Source of the DNA: Ptiloglossa arizonensis
Taxonomy: Eukaryota; Arthropoda; Insecta; Hymenoptera; Colletidae
Assembly (NCBI RefSeq): GCF_051014685.1
Contig: NC_135048.1
Coordinates: forward strand, 26,802,543-26,866,542
Length of the DNA: 64,000 bases
Reading direction: 5' to 3'
Shown: piece after piece, positions 1 through 10,597 of the stretch
Layout: each line of letters begins with the position of its first letter
Position numbering within the stretch: the first letter of the stretch is position 1
Notes under the pieces: generated by a model
What the model saw: the letters and a program-made list of their open reading frames with translations, nothing else
Told to the model about the DNA's origin: nothing
Database searches by the model: none
Program-made: the position numbers and the translations under genes

Positions 1-535
1 TCACTGTGAGAAATTTAGGATTTTGTGGGGAAAATTTCGATGGGTTTGATCCGAGACGCTTGTAACGTGAAATTGAGTATGCGAGAGAAGGAAATCTTGA
101 AGCGAGGGTAAGTGTATAAGGTTCACTGTGAGAAATCTAGAATTTTGTGTGTCAAATCTTGATGGAGTTGGTCCGAGTCGCTTCTAATGTGAAATTGAGC
201 ACGCGAGAGAAGGAAGTCTTGAAGCGAGGGTAAATGTATAAGGTTCACTGTGAGAAATCTAGGATTTCGTGGGCAATATTTCGATGGATTTGATCCGAGT
301 CGCTTGTCACGTGAAAGTGAGCACGTGAAAGAAGAAAATCTTGAAGCGAGGGTAAGTGTATAAAGTTCATTGTGAGAAATCTAGGATGTTGTAGGCAAAC
401 TCTCGATGGATTTGATCCGAGTCGCTTATGAAATTGAGTACATGAGAGAAGAAAATTTAGAAGCGAGGGTAAGTATATAAAATTCACTGTAAGAAATATA
501 GGATTTGGTAGGCATATGTAAGTTGAGTACACATG
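1..535. repeat. Tandem array, unit about 121 bp, 4.4 copies
   Basis: Units start near 1, 122, 245, 366 and 482, each opening with TTCACTGTGAGAAAT or a close variant. They run through a TTTGATCCGAGTCGCTT block and end in GAAGCGAGGGTAAGTGTATA. The spacing of the GAGGGTA word (104, 226, 348, 465) gives periods of 122, 122 and 117 bp. The array is already running at base 1, so it continues upstream of the window. Copies are moderately diverged, with point changes and one deletion of about 5 bp in the fourth unit. Each unit carries a GGTAAGT-like word that resembles a 5' splice site, but nothing else suggests transcription. The open frame on the minus strand at 245-532 simply reads through two units. 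Confidence 0.93.
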
Positions 536-1039
536 GTATAAATTCAGAGCATAGATATAATGGAACTACTGGAAGAAGTTTAGCTTCTTTCTTTATCTTT
601 CGATAAATAATAATTGTTGGTGGAACGAATGTACGTTATTATTATTTAATAATTACCACTAGAGTAATTACCAAAGTTAATGTAGGAAAGTATAGATAAG
701 TATATACTTGTGATGGACGGAAAGAATGCGTGACAAATCTTTACAGAATATATGAATCATCTAGTTACTTCTCGATAAAAACTAACGTGTCTTTATATGA
801 CCGGAATCGAGAACAATTAAAAATTAATCGTAGAAAAATAATACACAGAAGCAAAGATAAGTATACATCGACAATTCAAAGGCGTAGACCAGTTATTGTT
901 AACCTAAAATCAATGACAATCGAATTGAACCGAATTGAAAATTAATTATCGTGTAGAAAAATAATATACAGAAGCAAAGATAAGTGTACATCGATAGAAA
1001 GACGTCTACTGATTATCATTGGCCCGAAATCGATGATCT
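536..1039. repeat. AT-rich spacer with a two-copy repeat of about 110 bp
   Basis: The stretch is AT-rich. From about 822 to 940 and again from 941 to 1038 the same order of words occurs: TAGAAAAATAATA, CACAGAAGCAAAGATAAG or ATACAGAAGCAAAGATAAG, TACATCGA, and then an AATCGATGA or AATCAATGA end. The two copies are clearly related but diverged. The 71-residue open frame at 730-945 spans this repeat and shows nothing protein-like. No other structure was seen between 536 and 820. Confidence 0.7.
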
Positions 1040-1690
1040 ACGCTCTCTGCGCGTATCTCCTCTCATCCAACGTATTTTACACCGCTGGAACTCTTCCTGG
1101 ATCGGCCGCAGAAGCCTGCATACCATCCGCGCGTAGTTTCCGTTTCCATGACAATTTCTCCCGAGTAGACCAATTAGAATGAATCCCGATCGGGAAGATT
1201 GATACTCGCGTTCGAAATATTTACTAGGCCCGCATGCCTCGTGGCGATTTATCGGTACTCTAAATAGTCGCGCGTCGTTTGTTCCGTCCGCGGACAGCGA
1301 TACACGGCCTCTCGGGGGCAGCCACGGACTGGGAGCGAACCGCGAGCCGGTACTTTGTCGGAGGGGACACGTGACCAGCGGCGAGCGAAGCGAGTTACGC
1401 GCGACCGAGGCGCATCGCTCCGTGAAAACGTTGTCTCGGTACCGCGAGGCGTTTAGCATCGCGTTGGAAATCGTTCGTTCGCGGCCCGTGCTTTCCTCGA
1501 CGCCTGGAACATCGCTTCCCGACACCGTGTACCGTTCTCTCCCCGCAAAAAAACCGAGCCGCGGGAATTCACGGTGTCCCGTTGATATTTACGCGACCCG
1601 GTAGATCGAGCACCGTGTCGCGTTCGCAATACGGAAACGCGAGGGATCGACGGCGATCGCCCAATTTCTTCGACTCGTTGAAAATTACAC
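1040..1690. other. Unique CpG-rich block, no gene recognised
   Basis: GC-rich sequence with many CGCG, TCGCG and GATCGG words, in sharp contrast to the AT-rich DNA on both sides. Open frames on opposite strands overlap here (1016-1525 minus and 1371-1604 plus), as expected when stop codons are rare, and neither has a recognisable domain. The block may be regulatory or conserved non-coding DNA. That is inference from composition only. Confidence 0.5.
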
Positions 1691-2460
1691 TAACCCGTGA
1701 ACATTTTTATCGCGAGAGATCTACAGAGGGTTTCGATTTAAAAAAAAAAAAAAAAGAATCCACTCAATTTGAATGCTTTGGAAATTTACTAAACGCGGGA
1801 AAAGTTACTTCGCGGTCGATCTGTGGAGCGTTTCGACGAAAGAAAAAACATCCAATTTAGATGCACTAGAAATGCATCCAACCTTACTAAACGCAAGTAA
1901 AATTATTTCTCGAGTGAAGAATGGAGCATTTTGATAAAAGATGATCAATTTGAATTCGTTAGAAATTTAATAAACGCGAGTAAAATTATATCGCTGCAAA
2001 TTCGATAAACGCGAGTAAAATTATATCGCTGCAAATTCGATAAACGCGAGTAAAATTATATCGCTGCAAACTTCGATAAACGCGAGTAAAATTATATCGC
2101 TGCAAATTCGATAAACGCGAGTAAAATTATATCGCTGCAAATTCGATAAACGCGAGTAAAATTATGTCGCTGCAAATTCGATAAACGCGAGTAAAATTAT
2201 ATCGCTGCAAATTCGATAAACGCGAGTAAAATTATATCGCTGCAAATTCGATAAACGCGAGTAAAATTATATCGCTGCAAATTCGATAAACGCGAGTAAA
2301 ATTATATCGCTGCAAATTCGATAAACGCGAGTAAAATTATATCGCTGCAAATTCGATAAACGCGAGTAAAATTATATCGCTGCAAATTCGATAAACGCGA
2401 GTAAAATTATATCGCTGCAAATTCGATAAACGCGAGTAAAATTATATCGCGAGCGATCGA
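1690..2460. repeat. 35-bp minisatellite nested in an older repeat of about 80-110 bp
   Basis: From about 1965 to 2450 a 35-bp unit (core TAAACGCGAGTAAAATTATA followed by TCGCTGCAAATTCGA) is repeated about 13 times. Copies are almost identical: I see one inserted C near 2071 and one A-to-G change near 2165. Upstream, from about 1690, three older and longer units share the same core (CTAAACGCGGGAAAAGTTA, CTAAACGCAAGTAAAATTA, ATAAACGCGAGTAAAATTA), each joined to a variable 60-75 bp segment (TTTGAATGC..., GGAGCGTTTCGA...). The 35-bp array therefore looks like a recent expansion of one end of an older unit. A 16-bp A tract lies at 1740-1755. Confidence 0.95.
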
Positions 2461-2880
2461 TGAAACTTTATCGATTAAAAACCGACCCAGTTTCGACCTT
2501 ACTTCGTTAAACGTGTACAAATTTATACCGCGAACGAACGATGGATCGTTTCGTTTCGTGAACTGCCGAATTCGAGTTCCTCGCGAATGTGAATAAACGC
2601 GGGCAAATTTATATCGCGCGAGCAAATTACCGGGACGAACGCGGTCCCACGAAGAAACGATCCTGTTACCGTCACGATTCTCTTTCTACTCGTCGTTTCC
2701 GCGCGATTCGGGCCGGTTACGCTTCGTTAAGCGCGCCCGGGATAACACGAGGGAATAAATCGACCCGAGGATATCGGTCGGATTAAAGGATACATTTGTA
2801 TCGAGCATCAGATGAAGTGAGAGGGGGGGGGGGCGAGAGGTAAGAGCGGAATCGAGAGGGCTCGCGCGAACCAAAGCTAC
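2461..2880. other. CpG-rich block with degenerate relics of the 35-bp repeat
   Basis: The words CGTTAAACGTGTACAAATTTATACCGCG (near 2505) and GAATAAACGCGGGCAAATTTATA (near 2590) look like decayed members of the neighbouring minisatellite core. The rest (2640-2880) is unique and CpG-rich and includes an 11-G run at 2823-2833. The short open frames in this interval have no recognisable features. Confidence 0.5.
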
Positions 2881-4000
2881 GTGTCCACTTGAAAGTAAAA
2901 TTGTCGCGAGTCGGTCTCGAGAGTGTTTGTCATCAGTGGATATTGCATTTCAGAGTTTGACAATCGTTCTCAAACGCGGTTTCCACTGGTGAGAAACATT
3001 TTCGAGACCAACTCGCGACAGTTGGTCATTTTACTCCAAAATGGACAATCTAAGTCTAGGTGTGTTTAAAATTGTCATTGGTTGGTCTTGAAAACTTCTC
3101 ATCGATGCAAACTGCATTTGAGAGGGATTGTCAGACTCTAAAATGCAGTTTGCACTGGTGAGAGATATTTTCGATATCGATTCGGTATAGTTTTGCTCCA
3201 AAATGAACAGTCCAAGGTTATGTTCATTTGAGGATAAAATTGTCGCAAATTGTTCTCAAAAGTATTTCTCATTGACCAAAACTGCTTTTCAGAGTTTGCC
3301 AATCGTTCTTAAATGCAGTTTCCACTGGTGAGAAACACTTTCGAGACCAACTCGCGACAGTTTTATTTCAAAATGGATACTCCAAAGCTATGTGTTCTTA
3401 AAACTGTCACTAATTGGTCTTGAAAGTTTCTAATCAATGGAAACTGTATTTGAGATAGATTATCAGACTCTAAAATAAAGTTTAGTGAGAAACACTCTGG
3501 AGACCAGTTGACGACAGTTTTACTCCAAAATGGATACTCGAAAGCTACATGTTCTTAAAACTGTCACTAATTGGTCTATGTAGTTTCTCATCAATGGAAC
3601 CTGCATTTGAGATAGATTATCAGACTCTAAAATACAGTTTAGTGAGAAATACTCTGGAGACCAATTGATGACAGTTTTACTCCAAAATGGATACTCGAAA
3701 GCTACGTGTTCTTAAAACTGTCACTAATTGAAAGTTTCTCATCAATGGAAACTGCATTTGAGATACATTATCAGACTCTAAAACACAGTTTGGTGAAAAA
3801 CACTCTGAAGACCAATTGACGACAATTTTACTCCAAAATGGATACTCCAAAGTTACATGTTCTTAAAACTGACACTAATTGAAAGTTTCTCATCAATGGA
3901 AACTGCATTTGAGATAGATTATCAGACTCTAAAATACAGTTTGGTAAAAAACACTCTGGAGACCAATTGACGACAGTTTTACTCCAAAATGGACACGTAG
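2880..4000. repeat. Tandem array of about seven hairpin-forming units, period 150-165 bp
   Basis: The unit-end word CTCCAAAATGGA (or close variants) recurs near 3034, 3189, 3366, 3522, 3671, 3830 and 3984. Within a unit the left half (ACTGTCACTAATTGGTCT, then TTTCTCATCAATGGAAACTG) is the approximate reverse complement of the right half (CAGTTTCCACTGGTGAGAAA, then GAGACCAACTCGCGACAGTT). In the first unit the arms are 2899-2950 and 2972-3023, 52 bp each with 42 matching positions, around a 21-nt loop. The first three units keep more CpG (CTCGCGACAG). Later units have lost about 8 bp from the right arm and are more like each other. There is no open frame of interest. A run of such units could fold into successive stem-loops if transcribed. 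Confidence 0.9.
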
Positions 4001-4364
4001 GCTAAGAACAACACCGCGAAGCGCGGTTTTCGTTCCGGGGAATGGCGCGCGTCGAACTTAACGACGTCCTCGGGGTAGGGAGGTATCCCCCACCCTGCTA
4101 TCCACGGAGTTTCGCGCTAGCGAGGACGAGGCGAAATCGCCTAACCCCGCGCGACCCACGCCTCGCGACAATGTTACACCCGACGCTTTCACCGGTCGAA
4201 CTATCACCGATAGTCTCCGGAGCGGTTGGTCTGGGTTAGGTAACGAGGTATCATCGCCCCGAACGAGGGGGAGGGGGACACTTGTACAGTATCGAGAGTT
4301 CTCAGTGGAGGACGAGTTCGATACAAATTGTAGCGAGGGCTTGCGATAGTGTCGTTAATCGACA
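4001..4364. other. Unique CpG-rich block
   Basis: A short GC-rich interval holding GGCGCGCGTCGAAC, GCTAGCGAGGACGAGGCG and a G-rich CGAGGGGGAGGGGGACA tract near 4265. The open frame at 4042-4239 has no motif and no plausible start context. I see no gene or other element. Confidence 0.5.
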
Positions 4365-4545
4365 GTGCTTCGTTTGTTTTTCGAAGAAAGCATTACATGG
4401 TAAATTTAAAGTTTTCGTCCGTAATCTCGTCTAGGTTAGACTAGTCATTTTTAACGCTTCGTTTGTTATTCGAAGAAACAATTACATGGTAAATTTAAAG
4501 TTTCTGTCTGTAAGCTTGTCCAGGTTAGACTAGTCATCTTTGAAG
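4365..4545. repeat. Two-copy tandem repeat, about 90 bp
   Basis: GCTTCGTTTGTTTTTCGAAG begins near 4367 and GCTTCGTTTGTTATTCGAAG near 4456. Both are followed by AAA(G/C)(C/A)ATTACATGGTAAATTT, then AAAGTTT, and then CAGGTTAGACTAGTCAT or TAGGTTAGACTAGTCAT. The two copies differ at a few positions. Each starts with a short potential hairpin around TTCGAA. Confidence 0.85.
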
Positions 4546-5160
4546 TAGGAAAACACGAAGAGTTGAATGAAAGTAAAAGTTTCGGTATATGACGATCAAA
4601 CTTCGAAAATCCCCACTCTGCTCCCATAAAATATTCAGTTTCGAAGTATTGGGCCTAATACATGAAAAACACGTGGAGTTCTGACAGTATATAAAAGTTT
4701 CTTAACCTCGAAATAGAGTATCCTACGATCGCTACGCTACTCTCGAAATTCATCTATCAAGCTTCTCGTGGATCCATCGACGAAGACTTAGACACCATCG
4801 CTCGAGAAATGCGCACAAGTGGACTTCATCGATAAAACTTCTTAACCTCAAACTAGGATACCTTGTACTTCTTACTCTCGAAATTCTCTGTCAACGACCC
4901 TTAGAAACCTCTTACCAAGTCCCTTCGCTGGAGAATCGCGCACCAACTCGTTCCTATCGTCGTTCCTAACCTCAAAGTAGAGCTCTCCAACGTTCTCAGC
5001 TCGCTGATCCCCAAATTCTCCTTTCAGCTCGAAAGCCAGGCCCACTGTCCGGAGTCTCTGTCGCGAGGAACTCGTTACAATCGACGTTTCTAACCTCCAA
5101 GTGGAGCGTTCTCAGCTCGCTGATCTCGAAATTCTCCTTTCAGCTCAAAAGCCAGGCCCA
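4546..5160. repeat. Degenerate tandem repeats of about 120-150 bp
   Basis: The words TTCTTAACCTCGAAATAGAG, TTCTTAACCTCAAACTAGGA, TTCCTAACCTCAAAGTAGAG and TTTCTAACCTCCAAGTGGAG recur near 4698, 4838, 4963 and 5087. Each is followed by CTCAGCTCGCTGATC or CTACTCTCGAAATTC type sequence. The last two units share a longer block (CTCAGCTCGCTGAT, then AAATTCTCCTTTCAGCTC, then AAAGCCAGGCCCACTGTC) and are the youngest pair, next to the CpG-rich block that follows. A TATATAAAAG word at 4688-4697 is the only promoter-like motif seen. Confidence 0.75.
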
Positions 5161-6084
5161 CTGTCTGTAACGCGAGGGGGCCCGAGTCTACACCGAAAGC
5201 TATCGGGGCAACGAGATTCTCTGAACGCGTGTATGGTAGCGGAGGATTTTCACGGGTGTGGGAAGAGACTCGCCTCGGAGCCTCGGTTTAGGTTGACCAT
5301 CGCGGCGATATAGGTGCACCGATGTGGCCGAGAGGCGGGGTAGGGGCGACTGGTGACCCACGGTAGACTTTCACCCGCACTCGGCGCGACCTCACGCATA
5401 CGAACGGATCCTCTACCGTGGCCGAACGTTTCACGGACCAACGACGAAGACGACGACGACGACGACGACGACGACGAGGAGGAAGAAGAAAAGGAACGCT
5501 GCTACGAAGAAAAGGAGAAAAGACACGGTCGGAAGAGGAGCTGGACAAGAAAAAGAAGAGAGGGCAGCAGCGCGGCCGTAGACAACGCCGGGTGAACGCG
5601 GATCGCAGGGAGGGACAAGGATGGTTTTTCAGCTGGAGGTGGAAGGCGGCCGGTGAAGGAGGATAAACCGGCACCTGTACCCTCATAACGTATAGCCGTG
5701 CCCCTCCTCCCCCTCCCTCCAGCTACTCCCCCCTCGTCCCTCCTCTTCTCTCTCCAGTGGTCCCCGAGGAGAGCGGGACGTCTTCTCTCGCGTACATGCG
5801 CATCCCGCGGGTGTCGGAGCGTACGTTCGCCCGTTTGTTTGACGGCGAGAAGGCGCAGGGCCGTCGCGCGACACGAGCCCGCCGTCCCACCTCGCTGCCC
5901 CCGCGGGCCCGACCGGACGATGTCTACGCCATTGGCTAGCCATCCGTCAGGGGAGTTCGAGATCCCGCGGCTGGATATACGGCACTGCCGGTGGATGCCC
6001 TCGCAAAGAGAACGTTCTCGCTGCGTCTCGCTATTTGTCTTCCTTGCCGTTGATATCCGATACGCCGGCTACCTTCTTCTTCCT
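5161..6084. other. CpG-rich block with several overlapping open frames, no gene recognised
   Basis: This GC-rich stretch holds overlapping open frames on both strands (5288-5686 and 5683-5943 minus; 5418-5666 and 5698-6162 plus). Their products are rich in Arg, Pro and Ser, and the frames cover each other, which points to a shortage of stop codons, not to coding. The last frame runs into the following tandem array. I looked for domains, signal peptides and catalytic motifs and found none. A CpG-island-like promoter or a first exon cannot be excluded from sequence alone. Confidence 0.45.
5440..5495 (+). repeat. GAC/GAA trinucleotide microsatellite
   Basis: ACGACGAAG is followed by about ten GAC triplets and then GAGGAGGAAGAAGAA. 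It lies inside the CpG-rich block. In one frame it would read as poly-Asp/Glu and in another as poly-Arg, which explains the charged runs in the overlapping open frames. Confidence 0.95.
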
Positions 6085-8120
6085 CTCCTCTATTGGCCGT
6101 TGGGGCTGCTGTACGATGAAATCGGGTCGACGGTGCTCTCTTCGAGGAGCATAGACTTTTAATCGTCTCTCGTAGCATCCGAGAAGTTCGTCTATTGGTT
6201 CTAACTGATGTCGAGATAATGGAGATGTTTTTTGTTTCTCGTGGAGAAACGATGGAAAAATTACTTTTCTCTATTGGCTGTTGGAGTTGCTATACGATGA
6301 AATCGGGTCGACGGTGCTCTCTTCGAGGAGCATAGACTTTTAATCGTCTCTCGTAGCATTCGAGAAGTTCGTCTATTGGTTCTACGCGATGTGGAGATAA
6401 TGGAGATGTTTTTCGTTTCTCGTGGAGAAAAATTCCTTTCTTCTATTGACAGTTGGAGTTGCTGTACGATGAAATCGAGTCGACGGAGCTCTCTTCGAGG
6501 AGCATAGACTTTTAATCGTCTCTCGTAGCATCCGAGAGTTCGTTTATTGGTTCTATGCGATGTGGAGATAATGGAGATGTTTTTCGTTTCTCGTGGAGAT
6601 AAGATGGAAAAATTCTTCTCCTTTATTGAGAGTTGGAGTTGTACGATGAAATAGGGTCGTCTGAGCTCTCTTGGAAGAGTGTCGACTTTTGATCGTCTCT
6701 CGTAGCATCCGAGAGTTCGTCTATTGGTTCTACGCGATGTGGAGATAATGGAGATGCTTTTCGTTTCTCGTGGAGATAAGATGGAAAAATTCTTCTCTTC
6801 TATCGACAGTTGAGGTAACTATACAATGAAATCGAATCACCGGAGCTCTCTTCGAGGAGCCTCAACTATTGATCGTCTCTCGCAGCATCCGAGAGTTCGT
6901 CTGCGTATTCTCCGTGATGTGGAGATAATGATGTTTGTCGTTTCTGTGAAGAAGCAACGAAAAATATTCTTCTTTTCCTCCCTTGGCCGTCGAGTTTGCT
7001 ATACGATAAAATCGGGTCGCCTGAGCTCTCTTCGAAGAGCCTTGACGTTTAATCGTCTCTCGCAGGACCCAAAAGTTTTCTATGACATGGAGATGATGAA
7101 GATGTTTTCCGTTTCAATGGAGAAATAATTAAAAAATTCTTCCTCTCCTCTATCGACTGCTATACGATGAAATCGGTCCACTGGAGCTCTCTTCGTGGAG
7201 CTTTAACTTTTAACGATCATTCTCTCGAGCATTTATTACATACGGGTTCCTTAGAATAGGGAGATGATAGAACAAATATTTTTCACACCCGTGGAAAATT
7301 GGTGGATATAATCTTCCTCCTCTATTAACCATCGAACTTGAAATTTGATCGTCGAAGCTCTTTTCGTAGAGCCTCGACTTTTAACGATCGTTCTCTCGAA
7401 GATTTGTCGTCCACGGATTCCTTACAATGTGAAGATAACAAAAAGATGTTACCTACACCCATGGAGAAACAACGTAAAATATTCTCCTCTTCTCTAATGA
7501 CTATCATGGCTACTATACGATAAGATCCGGTCGCCAGAGCTCTCTTCGTAGAGCCTCTTAACTATCATTCTCTCAAAGATTTATCATCTCCGGATTCCCA
7601 ACGATTCAAAAATAACAAAACAGATCTCACCCATGGAAAAACAACGTAAAATATTCTCCTCTCCTCTAATGACTATCGTGTTTACTATATGATAAACTCC
7701 GGTCACCAGAGCTCTCTTCGTAGAGCCTCTTAACTATCATTCTCTCAAAGATTCGTCATCTTCAGATTCCCAACAACTCAGAAATAACAAAACAGATCTC
7801 GCCCATGGAAAAAAAAGAATAAAATATTCTCCTCCCCTCTAACAACTATCTTGGCTACTATACGATAAAATCCGATCACCAGAGCTCTCTTCGTAGAGCC
7901 TCTTAACTACCATTCTCCCAAAGATTCGTCATCTCCAGATTCCCAACGACTCAGAAATAACAAAACAGATCTCACCCATGGAAAAAAAAGCATAAAATAT
8001 TCTCCTCCCCTCTAACAACTATCGTGGCTACCATACGATAAACTCCGTTCGCCAGAGCTCTCTTCGTGGAGCTTCGTCGACTTTTAACGAACGTTCCCTC
8101 GAGAATTCATCGCCCACGCG
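6085..8120. repeat. Tandem array, unit about 160-180 bp, about 12 copies
   Basis: GAGCTCTCTTCG(A/T)(G/A)GAGC words recur about every 160-180 bp, near 6135, 6314, 6487, 6664, 6844, 7024, 7183, 7357, 7537, 7709, 7882 and 8056. A full unit runs CTATTGGCCGTTGG, GTACGATGAAATCGGGTCG, the GAGCTC word, TTTTAATCGTCTCTCGTAGC, CGTCTATTGGTTCTA and CGTGGAGAAA. Copies next to the CpG-rich block at 6085 are closest to each other. From about 7500 a second, more AC-rich subtype (CCCATGGAAAAACAACGTAAAA) forms its own homogeneous group. The GCTCTTCGAAGAGC form at 7028 is a perfect 14-bp palindrome. Small open frames in the array are chance products. Confidence 0.93.
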
Positions 8121-8689
8121 ATTTCTTACGCACGGAGATGACGGGAAAAGGTATTCTTCCCCCTCCCCATGGGAAAACTATGTAAAATATACGTTTGTTT
8201 ATGGAAGATACGGCCCTGGAACGTACCGCGTACGCGATGCCGAAGCATAGAAGTGTTCGTCTATATATAAAGCGTAGGCGGCGCTCCTAGCAGGTGCTCA
8301 TTAGATTACAGGGACGATGTTCGAGATGTTAGCCACCTTTTACTCACTGCTCGAGAGGCCTCCACGGAAGATTGGGATCTCCACGCTGTTCTCTCCTCGA
8401 CGTCGTTCGGCGACCACCGCCTTCCTTCCCTTATTCCCTTTCCCTGCGAACCAGAGGCGCGTCCCCGCCGCCTGCCCGTTACCACCGCGATTCTTCCTCG
8501 TCGATGTTACCGATTTTTACACGGTGCCTGAAATCCATACGCAGCGCACCCACTCGACGTCGGGCCTGGTTTCCAGTGGCTACGGCCGGGCTACCCTTTC
8601 GTGTAGATTCGTACCGACGAGAGTACTGACTCTCTCGTGCTGACTCTCTCGTAACCGAAGTCTCTATTTAGTCACTAGTTAGCCTCTAA
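8121..8689. other. Unique block with a TATA-like word and a 108-codon open frame
   Basis: The repeat gives way to unique sequence near 8120. An open frame at 8317-8643 on the plus strand follows a TATA-like word, but its product is rich in Arg, Pro and Ser and has no domain, signal peptide or known motif. A second frame overlaps it (8372-8629). I do not call a gene here. The interval is GC-rich and ends where the next array starts. Confidence 0.4.
8262..8303 (+). promoter_or_regulatory. Possible TATA-type core promoter
   Basis: TATATATAAAG at 8262-8272 is followed by TCATTA at 8298-8303, an imperfect match to the arthropod initiator TCAKTY at about the right distance. An ATG lies at 8317. 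TATA-like words are common by chance in AT-containing DNA, and the open frame downstream is not convincing, so this is weak. Confidence 0.15.
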
Positions 8690-9545
8690 GCAGAGACTCG
8701 GGTGGATCTGGTTCGAGGGTTTGAAATTATCGAGGATACATTACATTCGCAAAAAATTAGAAACGTTACCCAGAGTTATGTAACTGTTGGTAAGTCTCTG
8801 TCTAGGTTCTGAGCTAAGGTTCTTTCGAGAGGATTTGGTTCGAGGGTTTCAAATTATTGTGCACGAATCGAGGATACTACATTTGCAAAAAATTGGAACC
8901 ATCGTACGAGAAAAAGTTACTCAGAGTTATGTAGTTGTTAGTAAGTCTCTGTCTAGGTTCTGAGCTAAGGTTCTTTCGGGTGGATTTGGTTCGAGGGTTT
9001 CAAATTATCGTGCACGAATCGAAGATACATTGCATTCATAAAAAATTAGAACCACTGTACGAAAAAAAGTTACCCAGAGTTATGCACTTGTTAGTAAGTC
9101 CCTATTTAGGTTCTCAGCTAAACCTTCTTTCGAGTGGATTTGGTTCCATGGTTTCAAATTATCGTGCACAAATTAAAAATACATTTTACTCCCAAAAAGT
9201 TAGGACCATTGCATGAGAAAAGCATACTCAGAGTTATGTAGTTGTTAGTAAGTCCCTGTTTAAATTCACAGCTAAGCCTTCTTTCGAGTGGATTTGGTTC
9301 GAGGGTTTGAAATTATCGTGCACAAATCGAGGATACATTGCATTCATAAAAAATTAGAACCACTGTACGAAAAAAAGTTACCCAGAGTTATGCACTTGTT
9401 AGTAAGTCTTTATTTAGGTTCTCAAAGCCTCGTTTCAGGTGAATCTGGTTCAAGGGTTTGAAATTGTAGAGGAATCGAGTATTCTCCAAAAAATTGGGAG
9501 CTGGTTACGCAGAGTAACCTTTTTAACATTTTCTAACTCGATTTT
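8690..9545. repeat. Tandem array, unit about 150 bp, dimeric A-B order
   Basis: GAGTTATG words lie near 8773, 8933, 9077, 9231 and 9385, with a decayed one near 9498. Units alternate. Those ending TTATGCACTTGTTAG share CATTGCATTCATAAAAAATT and GTACGAAAAAAAGTTACCC (near 9030-9090 and 9335-9395). Those ending TTATGTAGTTGTTAG share GAGAAAA and (T/A)ACTCAGAG (near 8910-8945 and 9205-9245). The repeat of the pair is about 305 bp. Each unit includes GGATTTGGTTCGAGGGTTT and GTAAGTC. Confidence 0.9.
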
Positions 9546-10476
9546 TAGGAAGTCTCTACCTCTAATAGCTTCTAACTAAATCCCGATCGAACTCGATTCC
9601 ATGTACAGATTATTCTTGCAAAAAATGCACGTAGCACCCACACTCTAAATAAAGAAATTTAACAACAATATAGTTGATCGCAAAGTGCGATCGAACTACA
9701 CAAACCGCCCCTAACCGAAGAACGTAGACACGAAACGAAATCATCGGAATAATTTTCTCGATTTATTTCACATTTATCGTTTCTATCGCACCGTGATACT
9801 ACACGCGCGAACGATGAAGATGTATCGTAAACCCAGTGTATCACCGCTCGATCTTAACAAAAGTTGCAATAAAAGTCATCACCGAGTCTATATACACCAA
9901 CCCTACAGTCGTCGACGCGCTAATAAACTTGATCATTGGTCTCGAAATAGTTGTGAGTTACTGTACAGCGAAGACGCGAGCAGCCACCAGGAGCCGTTGA
10001 ATCGTCCCGTGGTGGATCCACGCCGATTCACAGTTACTAATTATCAGCAGCTGCTATAAAGAGCCCGTGGAATAGGTCAGGTGGCCGGGCAATGGGTATG
10101 CCAAAGTACGCGATAAATAACTCGTTCGGTCGAATGCAAACGCGCAAACAGAGGGTCCCTCTTATCGCTGGCAACCTCCTATAAATCCAAGCCCGCATCT
10201 TCGACCCGTTAAAATATGTCCGTCCACCGTGGGTTAACCACAGGCCCGAAACTGATCCACATAAAAGCTCACGAGGTGGATTCCCCCGGGATTCGCGTCC
10301 CGGATCGGTATCGAGGGTAGAAAACCCGAGGGCGCCGGTAGTGCGTTTATCGCAGCAGGAAGTCGCCATACAAATGATAATCTAAAGACGGGCGTTCTGC
10401 CTCCACGCGTTCTACAGGACGTTCCAATTACTGCGTGGAACTTTTCGCACGGATACTCGTGGTTATTGTCATATTG
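9546..10476. other. Unique CpG-rich block, regulatory-like texture
   Basis: From about 9850 to 10440 the sequence is unique and holds several motif-like words, including TTACTAATTATCAGCAGCTGCTATAAA near 10035 (a homeodomain-type core beside a CAGCTG E-box) and CGATAAATAACTCG. Opposed open frames (10037-10369 and 10234-10506 minus, 9793-10059 plus) have no recognisable domains. Conserved non-coding DNA is a plausible reading, but only cross-species alignment could show it. Confidence 0.4.
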
Positions 10477-10597
10477 GATTGTTTGGAAAATTGCTACGTT
10501 CTCCAAAATGGAGAATGTATAGTTCGATGAAGTGTTTATACGCTTTAAAAAAATCGTGTTCCATTTTTATCAGAAAATACGAAATGACTTTCCGAAC
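10477..10597 (+). repeat. Dispersed repeat copy 1 (pairs with 14083-14210)
   Basis: Begins GATTGTTTGGAAAA, contains AAAATGGAGAATGTATA, TTAAAAAAATCGTGT, CCATTTTTATCA and ends GACTTTCCGAA. The same words in the same order are found 3.6 kb away. Identity looks to be roughly three quarters. It could be a short interspersed element or a relic of a segmental duplication. No terminal repeats were identified. Confidence 0.7.

Noticed and set aside
1965..2450. CRISPR-like array with 35-bp repeats
   Set aside because: Units abut directly with no unique spacers, and the surrounding DNA is eukaryotic in character. It is a minisatellite.
8317..8643. 108-codon gene downstream of a TATA-like word
   Set aside because: The product is Arg/Pro-rich and has no domain or signal peptide, and another frame overlaps. 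The promoter evidence is weak.
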